Shown here piece by piece: positions 58,495-64,000 of a stretch of 64,000 bases of DNA (the first letter of the stretch is position 1; each line of letters starts with the position of its first letter). The position numbers were made by a program, and so were the translations under genes. The stretch comes from a virus. The DNA is taken from the IMG/VR virus record IMGVR_UViG_3300018059_000011, positions 1-64,000 of that record. One strand, 5' to 3'. The notes beneath the pieces are model-generated. The model did no database searches, was not told where the DNA came from, and worked only from the letters and a program-made list of their open reading frames with translations.

Positions 58495-58753
58495 CACAAA
58501 TCTCCACGTAGATGTCGCCGTGGCAAGCGACATCGTGATCGGGTTCTTTACAGACACAGCCCAGCGTCTTGCCGGTCAGGTCTCGGCGGATGCGCTTCTG
58601 AAACTCCAGGTCAGCGAGGACATCGGTTCTGTGTTTGGCGATGACCTCCTCGCGGGTTCCGTGTTTGCCGATGACATACTTGTTGCCGTAGATGCTGGGC
58701 CGGGTGATTCTGGTATCGCAGGGTTCGTACTTGATGTTGACGACCCGTGTCAT
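58484..58753 (-). CDS. DUF4326 protein (89 aa)
   Basis: The family pattern is clear: VVNIKYEPCDTRITRPSIYG, NKYVIGKHGTREEVIAKHRT, LTGKTLGCVCKEPDHDVACH, GDIYVEI. The GC.C....CHGD motif with two Cys and a His could bind a metal. Biochemical function is unknown. It overlaps the kinase-like gene by 11 bases and its ATG overlaps the upstream stop (ATGA). Confidence 0.75.
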   Translation of the reverse strand: MTRVVNIKYEPCDTRITRPSIYGNKYVIGKHGTREEVIAKHRTDVLADLEFQKRIRRDLTGKTLGCVCKEPDHDVACHGDIYVEICDGP

Positions 58754-59199
58754 TTTTCGAGGATCGCTTTCGAGGCAGCAGCCTTCGTGACCATGAATCC
58801 GTAGAGTGGGCCAGAGAGCCGGTCGGCAATGGCCTTGAGATGCAAGCGCCGCTCGATGCGATTGTGGGTCAGCCCGAAGGTCATGTGCTCTTGCCGGTGC
58901 GCGAGCAATTCCTCATTGTATCGGAATTGGGGATTGGTGAGATACCAGTGCCACCATTTCTCCGGGCTCCAGTTCGGCTCGCTCGGGTCTCTTTCGCCGG
59001 GCAGACCCGTGAAGTATTCGGCGAGTTGCCGACGCGAATGAATCTCTTCGTGCGCGACCAACTCTTTCGGAATTGAGACCCCGGTCGGATTGTGGATGGT
59101 GTCGCCATAGCAGAAGAGAACGCCGGGTTTACGGCAGGCGGCGCCGAAGACCTTCTCGATCTCGGCGATGTTCGGCGGCAGCGTCAACGCGATTTTCAT
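58750..59199 (-). CDS. Putative zinc metallopeptidase (HExxH) (149 aa)
   Basis: H50-E51-x-x-H54 in LVAHEEIHSRRQ is a zinc-protease core, with a possible third ligand region in WYLTNPQFRYNEELLAHRQE. The protein starts with a strand-rich segment (VLFCYGDTIHNPTGVSIPKE). No signal peptide, so it would act in the cytoplasm. Overlaps both neighbours by ATGA. The family is common in phages as hypothetical; the substrate is unknown. Confidence 0.6.
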   Translation of the reverse strand: MKIALTLPPNIAEIEKVFGAACRKPGVLFCYGDTIHNPTGVSIPKELVAHEEIHSRRQLAEYFTGLPGERDPSEPNWSPEKWWHWYLTNPQFRYNEELLAHRQEHMTFGLTHNRIERRLHLKAIADRLSGPLYGFMVTKAAASKAILEK

Positions 59200-59426
59200 G
59201 GACCCGTTCCAATCACGATAGGGTTGATGAAGGCTGTCTCCTCGTCGTTAAGTCCTTGGACCTCGACGGCGCACCATTGTAGGAAGCCCGATATGACCGC
59301 GAGCATTTTGCATCCTGACCACGGCTTAACGCATTCAGCCGGTGACCGCACCACGCGCATCTTGGAGAAATACTCCTGAGTGAAATAGCAGGGGCCGCCG
59401 ACAGCAACGTCGTAGTACGATGTCAT
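59196..59426 (-). CDS. Hypothetical protein (76 aa)
   Basis: ATG 59426 overlaps the upstream stop (ATGA). YDVAVGGPCYFTQEYFSKMR is followed by CVKPWSGCKMLAVISGFLQW and a short C-terminus. Three Cys residues may bind metal. No family recognised. Confidence 0.45.
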   Translation of the reverse strand: MTSYYDVAVGGPCYFTQEYFSKMRVVRSPAECVKPWSGCKMLAVISGFLQWCAVEVQGLNDEETAFINPIVIGTGP

Positions 59427-59863
59427 CGAAGTTCGTCCCTGATCTTCATGAGCATACGGCCCAGGTGATTGAAGCCGAGGCCGCCGCATTGTCCCCAGAA
59501 GGTGTCGCCCCAGTAGTTGCCTTCGACGATTTCACCGTCGATCTCCGCGAGCTTCGCCGCGAGTTCGGAGCCACGGGCGAACTTCTGCCTCAACAGCGCC
59601 TCCATCACCGGGAGCTTGATCGCGTCCCAGTCGCGGCGCAGGATGAGCTTCTGGCCGCGTCTCTTGGCGTCTCCCGGTCTTGGGCACATTGCCAACGACG
59701 CGAACCAAACCCATTGATGCTCGTCCGTTGTCTTCGCCGCTTGATAGGCGTGCTCGACGGTCGGGTAATCAAAATTGCCGACGCCACGAACTTGCGCCGG
59801 GTAGAAATTCGAGAGCCACCGGAACTTGCCGGTGAAACTCTTCACTCCCCCGCTTTCTTGCAT
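59423..59863 (-). CDS. NADAR-domain protein (YbiA-like)
   Basis: 146 residues with the full NADAR pattern: RWLSNFYPAQV, FDYPTVEHAYQAAKTTD, AMCPRPGDAKRRGQKLILRR, DWDAIKLPVMEALLRQKFAR, EGNYWGDTFWGQCGGLGFNH and LGRMLMKIR. NADAR proteins act on N-glycosidic bonds; some remove ADP-ribose from DNA bases placed by DarT-type toxins. A phage copy could undo such host defence, but that is inference. RBS GAGGAGCTTGGG on the minus strand. Confidence 0.85.
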   Translation of the reverse strand: MQESGGVKSFTGKFRWLSNFYPAQVRGVGNFDYPTVEHAYQAAKTTDEHQWVWFASLAMCPRPGDAKRRGQKLILRRDWDAIKLPVMEALLRQKFARGSELAAKLAEIDGEIVEGNYWGDTFWGQCGGLGFNHLGRMLMKIRDELR

Positions 59864-60075
59864 CCCAAGCTCCTCAGAAGACGGCGCAGGCCGGAGCGCC
59901 GATTCAACAGGCCCCGATAGTCGGAGGGTGTCCCCGGATACGTCGAGTAGTAGGTCTTGAGCCCGACTTTGAAGTAGACAGCGGGGTGCTCAGCCCGATG
60001 CCCGAACTCGTAGGTGGTTATCCCGAACGAGATCAGTTCTTCGGCGAGCATCTTCTCGAAGTCACGGCGTTTCAA
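59842..60075 (-). CDS. Small HicA-like-fold hypothetical protein (77 aa)
   Basis: MKRRDFEKMLAEELISFGIT is followed by GHRAEHPAVYFKVGLKTYYS and TPSDYRGLLNRRSGLRRLLR. The alpha-beta-beta-beta-alpha pattern with TPSDxRG recalls short dsRNA-binding/HicA-like proteins found in rhizobial genomes and phages. Overlaps the NADAR gene by 22 bases and the upstream gene by ATGA. Confidence 0.5.
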   Translation of the reverse strand: MKRRDFEKMLAEELISFGITTYEFGHRAEHPAVYFKVGLKTYYSTYPGTPSDYRGLLNRRSGLRRLLRSLGCKKAGE

Positions 60076-60374
60076 AGGAACTCTCCGTTCTCGTCCACGC
60101 GCTCGAAGTTCTTCAGGCTGAGAATGGCGAAGTCTTCGTGCAGGGCTTGCGGTGACAGCGCGCAGTGATTATCCCGCGAAGTGATGTAGCCGATGACGGC
60201 CCGGATGCGGCGGCCAGTGTAGCCGTCGTGGTCGGAGGTCTGTTCCATGAGCACAACGCCGTCACCGACCACGAAGTTGCGGTCGTCCGACCGCCTAAGA
60301 TCGTGGGTCTTGGCGCCGGTCCAGATCGGATCGAATTGCTTGTGCGATGATTTCAAAAAATGTGTCGTGCTCAC
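60072..60374 (-). CDS. DUF3850/ASCH-like protein (100 aa)
   Basis: HFLKSSHKQFDPIWTGAKTH, DLRRSDDRNFVVGDGVVLME, GYTGRRIRAVIGYI and CALSPQALHEDFAILSLKNF follow the DUF3850 (ASCH/PUA-like) pattern. Such domains bind RNA or modified nucleotides. ATG 60374 overlaps the upstream stop. Confidence 0.75.
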   Translation of the reverse strand: MSTTHFLKSSHKQFDPIWTGAKTHDLRRSDDRNFVVGDGVVLMEQTSDHDGYTGRRIRAVIGYITSRDNHCALSPQALHEDFAILSLKNFERVDENGEFL

Positions 60375-60616
60375 AACCGCCCCCTCAAGAATGTCCGAAG
60401 CTCGGCGTCGAGCCGGATCACGGAATGATGTGCCGGGTCCATATCCGAAGCCTTGGTGAACTCCGACAGGATGATGTCGCCATTGTCTCCGAGTTCAATC
60501 GACAGCGTGGCCTCGCCGATTGCCAACAGGTCTTTCCCGTTCTCAGCGTGGCCCGGCAGGACTACGCCTGGGGTCTTGCGCTCAAAGATGATGTTGTGGT
60601 CGATGTCGGCTACCAT
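60371..60616 (-). CDS. Hypothetical protein (81 aa)
   Basis: ATG 60616 shares a base with the upstream stop (TGATG). Short beta-rich start (VADIDHNIIFERKTPGVVLP), then LLAIGEATLSIELGDNGDI and an acidic C-terminus ending FLRGRL. No family recognised. Confidence 0.45.
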   Translation of the reverse strand: MVADIDHNIIFERKTPGVVLPGHAENGKDLLAIGEATLSIELGDNGDIILSEFTKASDMDPAHHSVIRLDAELRTFLRGRL

Positions 60617-60813
60617 CAGACCAACTCCTCCATGCCGCGCCAAAGCTTGTGGTCGTCCTCGTAGACGCGGAACCAATTCGGACTTTGCTCACCGCTGAAC
60701 TCGGCGTTGAGGCTGTCCACAATCTTGGAGGCCAGCGGCTCGTCGATGTCCGTGCAGATCAGGTAGTCGGCCACGGTCTCGCGCGCGAAGTTGTCGGTCA
60801 TCACGATCTTCAT
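60616..60813 (-). CDS. Hypothetical protein (65 aa)
   Basis: MKIVMTDNFARETVADYLIC, TDIDEPLASKIVDSLNAEFS, then a W-containing end (WFRVYEDDHKLWRGMEELV). This order (NFARET.ADYL, ... N...WF....DD..L..) is common in small proteins of phage accessory operons. Overlaps the upstream gene by ATGA. Function unknown. Confidence 0.55.
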   Translation of the reverse strand: MKIVMTDNFARETVADYLICTDIDEPLASKIVDSLNAEFSGEQSPNWFRVYEDDHKLWRGMEELV

Positions 60814-61301
60814 CTGTAGAACTTCTTCTGAATCCGCGCAGGCAGTTTCGTGTGGATACGGCCTTCGCCACGTTTAGGCCAGTAGCCCGGCACGCGGCGT
60901 TCGATGAACTCGACTTTCTCAATCAAGTCCGCCCGACTGCTGCTCTTGTGGCAGTAGTCGTGCAGGAATCCGTCGTCGCCCAGGACTTCTTGGATTGGGG
61001 AGACGCCGGAGGCGAGCGCGAGCATACCAAGGAAACAAAGCGCGTGCAAGACGATCAGTTCGTACTTGCGACGTTCCATGCGTTTCTTTTTCAGGATGGT
61101 GGACGCCCGCTCATAGGGAGCGGCCCGGCTTCCGCGTTCGCAACGCACGCGCTCGCCGATGCCGCGTTTCTCGGCGATGTCGATGGCCTGCCGCTTCGAT
61201 GTAGCCCAGATGTAGCCGCCGAAGACACCAGGGCGCATCGCCTGTTCCTTCTTGCCAATGGGCGCCCAGTTCGCTCGATAGTCTGTGATCCACCAAGCCA
61301 T
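60810..61301 (-). CDS. Hypothetical protein with one membrane segment (163 aa)
   Basis: The N-terminal part (MRPGVFGGYIWATSKRQAID; IAEKRGIGERVRCE) resembles a small domain of phage proteins that starts AWWITDYRANW. A hydrophobic stretch in the middle (ELIVLHALCFLGMLALASGV) may be a membrane helix or buried core. The basic C-terminus ends KLPARIQKKFYR. ATG 61301 shares a base with the upstream stop. Confidence 0.5.
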   Translation of the reverse strand: MAWWITDYRANWAPIGKKEQAMRPGVFGGYIWATSKRQAIDIAEKRGIGERVRCERGSRAAPYERASTILKKKRMERRKYELIVLHALCFLGMLALASGVSPIQEVLGDDGFLHDYCHKSSSRADLIEKVEFIERRVPGYWPKRGEGRIHTKLPARIQKKFYR

Positions 61302-61486
61302 CAGTTTTCTTCCAGTGCGTCTTGGTCGGCTTTCATCTGCGCCCTGAGTTTGACTTCGGATTTGAGACGGGCGAGCCGAAAGGTGTAGATAGTCTTGGCC
61401 GTGGACAAGATCGCGGTTATGGTCATGGCCGCTGCGACGATAGCAACGAGCCAGTCTGGGAAGTTGATGGCGAACTCGACGTGCAT
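61301..61486 (-). CDS. Small membrane protein (61 aa)
   Basis: ATG 61486 (TGATG with the upstream gene). N-terminal helix WLVAIVAAAMTITAILSTAK spans the membrane, followed by a charged coiled tail (RLARLKSEVKLRAQMKADQD). Holin- or anchor-like layout; function unknown. Confidence 0.5.
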   Translation of the reverse strand: MHVEFAINFPDWLVAIVAAAMTITAILSTAKTIYTFRLARLKSEVKLRAQMKADQDALEEN

Positions 61487-61752
61487 CAGAGGCTCCCGAG
61501 GACGTTGACGACGGCGTTGGGGTAATCCCGCTTCAGGAGCTTCTCGGCGCGCACGGCCTGGGCCTCGTTCAAGATCATAGCCGTGCCTTCGTCCGGCGAC
61601 AACGTGCAAGTCCGATGTGGCCGCAGCGGAGTTCCCATGCGAATGCCGTTCGGGGTCTTCGCCTTGCGAGGTCGCCCAGGAGTATGCGTCACCTTGAAGC
61701 CGGTGACCCGCGAGTACGGACCCCCGTCTTTGCGATGGGCCAAGAACTTCAT
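61486..61752 (-). CDS. Hypothetical protein (88 aa)
   Basis: ATG 61752 overlaps the upstream stop (ATGA). Basic, Pro/Gly-rich start (KFLAHRKDGGPYSRVTGFKV; PGRPRKAKTPNG) and a helical C-terminus (LNEAQAVRAEKLLKRDYPNA). No family recognised. Confidence 0.5.
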   Translation of the reverse strand: MKFLAHRKDGGPYSRVTGFKVTHTPGRPRKAKTPNGIRMGTPLRPHRTCTLSPDEGTAMILNEAQAVRAEKLLKRDYPNAVVNVLGSL

Positions 61753-62168
61753 TTGGTGGGTGACTCCTCGTAGAATTGAGCGAGCTTGTTCACGATCAGG
61801 TCGAGCTTGTGATCGACCGGATGGGTGACGATGATCGGCGTCGCCCGCAGGCGCCGTTCCTTCTCGGCGAGGCACAAGGCCCCGGCCCGAATGAGATCGC
61901 GCTCAGGCGTCTTCGGTTTCCACCATTCGGGCGACCACGGCCAACCCAGGGGAATGCCGTTGTCATCAACGGACAGCGGGATGACTTCGCCTTCGTAGAC
62001 GAGGCCGCCCGCGTTCTGGTAGTAGATGATCGCGGCCCGCAGCATCTCACTGCCGTCGTGGGCATCATCGTGCTCTGCGGTCCAGCCCTCGACGGCGATC
62101 TGGCGCTTTCTCTCGGTGATGAGCGCGGCGAATGCTTTGACCCTGGCTTCGGCGGCAGCGGTTCTCAT
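61749..62168 (-). CDS. Conserved phage/rhizobial hypothetical protein (139 aa)
   Basis: Start ATG 62168 (ATGA with the upstream gene). ERKRQIAVEGWTAEHDDAHD, then MLRAAIIYYQNAGG, WPWSPEWWKPKTPERDLIRA and GALCLAEKER are the hallmark of a widespread phage-associated family with no assigned function. The conserved WT.EHDD...AA..Y pattern hints at a metal- or nucleotide-binding helical bundle related to MazG-like folds. Confidence 0.65.
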   Translation of the reverse strand: MRTAAAEARVKAFAALITERKRQIAVEGWTAEHDDAHDGSEMLRAAIIYYQNAGGLVYEGEVIPLSVDDNGIPLGWPWSPEWWKPKTPERDLIRAGALCLAEKERRLRATPIIVTHPVDHKLDLIVNKLAQFYEESPTK

Positions 62169-62485
62169 TTGCCCTCCCAGAACAAAACCCAGTCCCGAGG
62201 GACTGAGCACCAAAGATAGTCCGGCGTCATTTCCCCTTGGAAATTGAAGATCAGCTTGTTCGTCTGGTCGTAGAGGATCAGCGCCTTTGCGGGGCCGAGA
62301 CCGTATTCCTTCAAGTACCCGGCGACGATGAAGTCGGACATCGGAAACAGGTTGTGCTTGTCCTTGAAGAGAATGGGCTCTCCGGTCGGCGGCATCTCGT
62401 CCTTGAACGTGCGCCAAACGAAAGGCCCGCGACGTACTGGCGGGGTCACGATCCGGGGGCCGTCTGGCCGATGTTGTTTGCTCAT
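62165..62485 (-). CDS. Hypothetical protein (106 aa)
   Basis: MSKQHRPDGPRIVTPPVRRG, FVWRTFKDEMPPTGEPILFK, then a strand-rich C-terminus (DYLWCSVPRDWVLFWEGK). The DEMPPTGEPIL motif resembles the DUF551-type start. Both ends overlap neighbours by ATGA. Confidence 0.5.
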   Translation of the reverse strand: MSKQHRPDGPRIVTPPVRRGPFVWRTFKDEMPPTGEPILFKDKHNLFPMSDFIVAGYLKEYGLGPAKALILYDQTNKLIFNFQGEMTPDYLWCSVPRDWVLFWEGK

Positions 62486-62808
62486 GCTTCTTTCCTCAAA
62501 ACTTTGCCTCGCAGGAATCCGCCCTTGCGAACTTCCTTCTCGCGGCGCTGATGTTCGATCTCGGACCAGGGCACAGCATTCAGCGTTGCCAAGTCCATCA
62601 ACACTTGGAGAGCGTCCGCATATTCCACGGGGTCGGTCATCGACTCGCGGATTTCCTCGGCCTCTTCGTGGAGCTTGCCGATGAGAAGCAGTGGCACCAT
62701 GTTCGCGGCCACGGGTGGCTCCACGTCATAGGAATTGCCGGTCCTGGCAACGTAGGCGGCGTGGCCCGGATCGTCCTCCGGCCCCAGGAGATCGCGGATG
62801 ACTTTCAT
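62482..62808 (-). CDS. MazG-like/phosphoribosyl-ATP pyrophosphohydrolase-like protein (108 aa)
   Basis: Start ATG 62808 after GAACTAAGAA. VIRDLLGPEDDPGHAAYVAR, LLLIGKLHEEAEEIRESMTD, PVEYADALQVLMDLATLNAV and KEVRKGGFLRGKVL are the all-alpha NTP pyrophosphohydrolase pattern with the EExxE...EYAD metal site. It probably hydrolyses nucleoside triphosphates or related alarmones. Confidence 0.75.
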   Translation of the reverse strand: MKVIRDLLGPEDDPGHAAYVARTGNSYDVEPPVAANMVPLLLIGKLHEEAEEIRESMTDPVEYADALQVLMDLATLNAVPWSEIEHQRREKEVRKGGFLRGKVLRKEA

Positions 62809-62812
62809 CTTC

Positions 62813-63067
62813 TTAGTTCCCACTTGCGGTCTTCCTTCCGATGGCATACTTGCGGGCGACGGCGTAGGCCCCGAGCGCGAACCACGCGCACTGAAGTACA
62901 AAGCTGGCGTAGGCTTGATGCGCGTAGACGTTGGCGCCGACGAGCACGGCACCGACGATGTTGGCAGCGTTCGACCAGTAGGACGTGCCCGCCAGCTTTC
63001 CCGTGGATACGAGATAGTACGCCACGAGGACGACGGCGATGCCGGTGTAACCGAGGACTTCGATCAT
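62813..63067 (-). CDS. CBU_0592-like small membrane protein (84 aa)
   Basis: Three hydrophobic helices: VLGYTGIAVVLVAYYLVSTG, WSNAANIVGAVLVGANVYAH and SFVLQCAWFALGAYAV. The GYxGxxxxLxAYxLxSxGKL...N..GA order and W in the last helix match CBU_0592-like proteins, which occur in bacteria and phages and may relate to SemiSWEET-type bundles. Its ATG overlaps the upstream stop. Confidence 0.65.
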   Translation of the reverse strand: MIEVLGYTGIAVVLVAYYLVSTGKLAGTSYWSNAANIVGAVLVGANVYAHQAYASFVLQCAWFALGAYAVARKYAIGRKTASGN

Positions 63068-63408
63068 CCGCCGTATTGCTCCACTTTGGATCGTTCGAGA
63101 TCGGTGAGCCCATCCTCGCCCTTGATGGTGTTGTCCACCAGTTTAGCCGGGCGCGGGAAATAATGATACCAGCCGATGACAGTCCACGAGCATGTTTCGA
63201 GGCCGCCAAAAAAGAACGGCCAGTGGACTCCGAACTTTGCGAACAGCCACCCGAAGTAAGTCACGCACGCGAACCAGAACAAGGCGATGGTTTGGGCCGG
63301 GACTTCAACGGCGTTGCCGGTTCTGAGCGCTTTATATACTGACGGAAATGCGGCGATGCCGAACAACGCCCCACCGAGTCCGCCGAGAAGATCAATGTCG
63401 AAGTTCAT
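63064..63408 (-). CDS. PQ-loop-like membrane protein (114 aa)
   Basis: LGGALFGIAAFPSVYKALRT followed by VEVPAQTIALFWFACVTYFG and FFFGGLETCSWTVIGWYHYF: three hydrophobic helices with FPSVYKALRTG as a PQ-loop-like turn. It is adjacent to the CBU_0592-like gene, so two related small membrane proteins are co-translated. Polar C-terminal tail. Confidence 0.6.
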   Translation of the reverse strand: MNFDIDLLGGLGGALFGIAAFPSVYKALRTGNAVEVPAQTIALFWFACVTYFGWLFAKFGVHWPFFFGGLETCSWTVIGWYHYFPRPAKLVDNTIKGEDGLTDLERSKVEQYGG

Positions 63409-63686
63409 GGTCGTGCTCCCCAGTGCATGATGCCGTTAGCGGCGTTGTTCGAGTAGAAGTGAATCCGATTGTCGGCATCGACTTCGAGATGGTGATACTT
63501 GAAGACAACGAACTGTGCCGGTGCGTAATTCTGCGGGCTTCCAGTGCCCCCGAAATAGTGGTGGCCTCCGACTTTGAAGGCGAGCAATCGCTCTTGCTTG
63601 TTCCAAGCGCAGAACGTGAGCTTGCCCCAGGAGACGCCGATGATCTCCATGCGACGGTCATTGTGGAGGACGATCTCGGTCTGCAT
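63405..63686 (-). CDS. Hypothetical protein (93 aa)
   Basis: ATG 63686 shares a base with the upstream stop (TGATG). Beta-rich, with aromatic and His residues (VGGHHYFGGTGSPQNYAPAQ; VFKYHHLEVDADNRIHFYS). No family recognised. Confidence 0.45.
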   Translation of the reverse strand: MQTEIVLHNDRRMEIIGVSWGKLTFCAWNKQERLLAFKVGGHHYFGGTGSPQNYAPAQFVVFKYHHLEVDADNRIHFYSNNAANGIMHWGARP

Positions 63687-63907
63687 CAGCGGTTCACCTT
63701 GCCGAGTACCGCGTGATCGGGACACAGATGGCTGACCAAATAGTATTCGCCTTGCTTTGGGTCATGCACGAGGCCCGAGATAACTTTCCACTGCTTGCGC
63801 GTGATGATGTCATTGGCCTCTTCTTGGGACCGCGCATAGACAGTGACCTCGACGCAACAGCCACGGGCCTCATCGCAACCGATTGTGAAGGGAAGCTTGA
63901 ACGCCAT
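63686..63907 (-). CDS. Hypothetical protein (73 aa)
   Basis: AFKLPFTIGCDEARGCCVEV is followed by TVYARSQEEANDIITRKQWK and a short C-terminal sheet. Three Cys near the start may bind metal. ATG 63907 shares a base with the upstream gene's stop. Confidence 0.45.
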   Translation of the reverse strand: MAFKLPFTIGCDEARGCCVEVTVYARSQEEANDIITRKQWKVISGLVHDPKQGEYYLVSHLCPDHAVLGKVNR

Positions 63908-64000
63908 CAGAGAAGTCCCTCGGACATCGCTCGGTTGAACACGTAGTCATCGGCCCGCTTCTGGGTCTCGGGCCGGGGTTTGACGCCGCTAGTGTACTGG
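63907..64000 (-). CDS. C-terminal end of a leftward gene, cut by window edge
   Basis: The frame is open from the right edge to a TGA at 63909-63907, encoding at least 30 residues ending RADDYVFNRAMSEGLL. The stop overlaps the next ATG as in the rest of this operon. Nothing can be said of its function. Confidence 0.5.
   Translation of the reverse strand, partial: QYTSGVKPRPETQKRADDYVFNRAMSEGLL

Overview
The window is most of the genome of a tailed double-stranded DNA bacteriophage with a long non-contractile tail (siphovirus). It has a complete packaging, head, tail and lysis set and no integrase that I can recognise. The base composition is GC-rich. The tail-tip genes follow the order of the alphaproteobacterial gene transfer agent (DUF2460, DUF2163, NlpC/P60 peptidase, very large tail-tip protein). 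The tRNA-His has A73 and no encoded G-1, which is typical of many alphaproteobacteria. I infer an alphaproteobacterial, probably Rhizobiales-like, host. Both window edges cut leftward genes. The map is therefore probably circularly permuted, with one leftward operon running from about 963 down through position 1 and re-entering at 64000 to end near 55791.

Layout. 1-963: small leftward genes. 964-1651: a divergent control region with hairpins and short repeats. 1690-11090: rightward small genes (phosphoesterase, sce7726-like nuclease, SleB-like hydrolase), three tRNAs (Cys, Pro, His) and structured non-coding stretches, interrupted by five HNH or endonuclease VII-like genes. 11138-13928: small membrane and accessory proteins and a nucleotidyltransferase. 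13982-22248: large terminase, portal, HslV-like protease, small terminase, scaffold, major capsid protein. 22324-42964: decoration, connector, tail terminator, tail tube, frameshifted tail chaperone, tape measure and GTA-like tail tip. 43481-52341: collagen-like and carbohydrate-binding-like receptor fibres. 52439-54696: lysis genes (GH108-type endolysin, small membrane proteins, Rz/Rz1-like spanins, holin candidate). 54784-55790: tRNA-Gln, an HNH cassette and a convergent intergenic region. 55791-64000: leftward, tightly overlapping accessory genes (DNA ligase, GNAT, MazG-like, DUF4326, metallopeptidase-like, NADAR, ASCH/DUF3850).

Three things stand out. First, there are thirteen freestanding homing-type endonuclease genes (HNH, endonuclease VII-like, GIY-YIG). 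Several are flanked by near-copies of the neighbouring gene's end, promoter or tRNA 3' end, as if each cassette carries a replacement for what it interrupts, and several have their own promoter placed so that the transcript would begin at the start codon. Second, a domain of about 110-130 residues is inserted into at least five different virion proteins (six copies). One tandem paralogue pair has one member with the insertion and one without. Third, the sigma-70-like promoters mostly have an 18-base spacer, including promoters whose predicted start is the first base of tRNA-Cys and tRNA-Pro, and the tRNA-Pro lacks both loop motifs that form the tRNA elbow.
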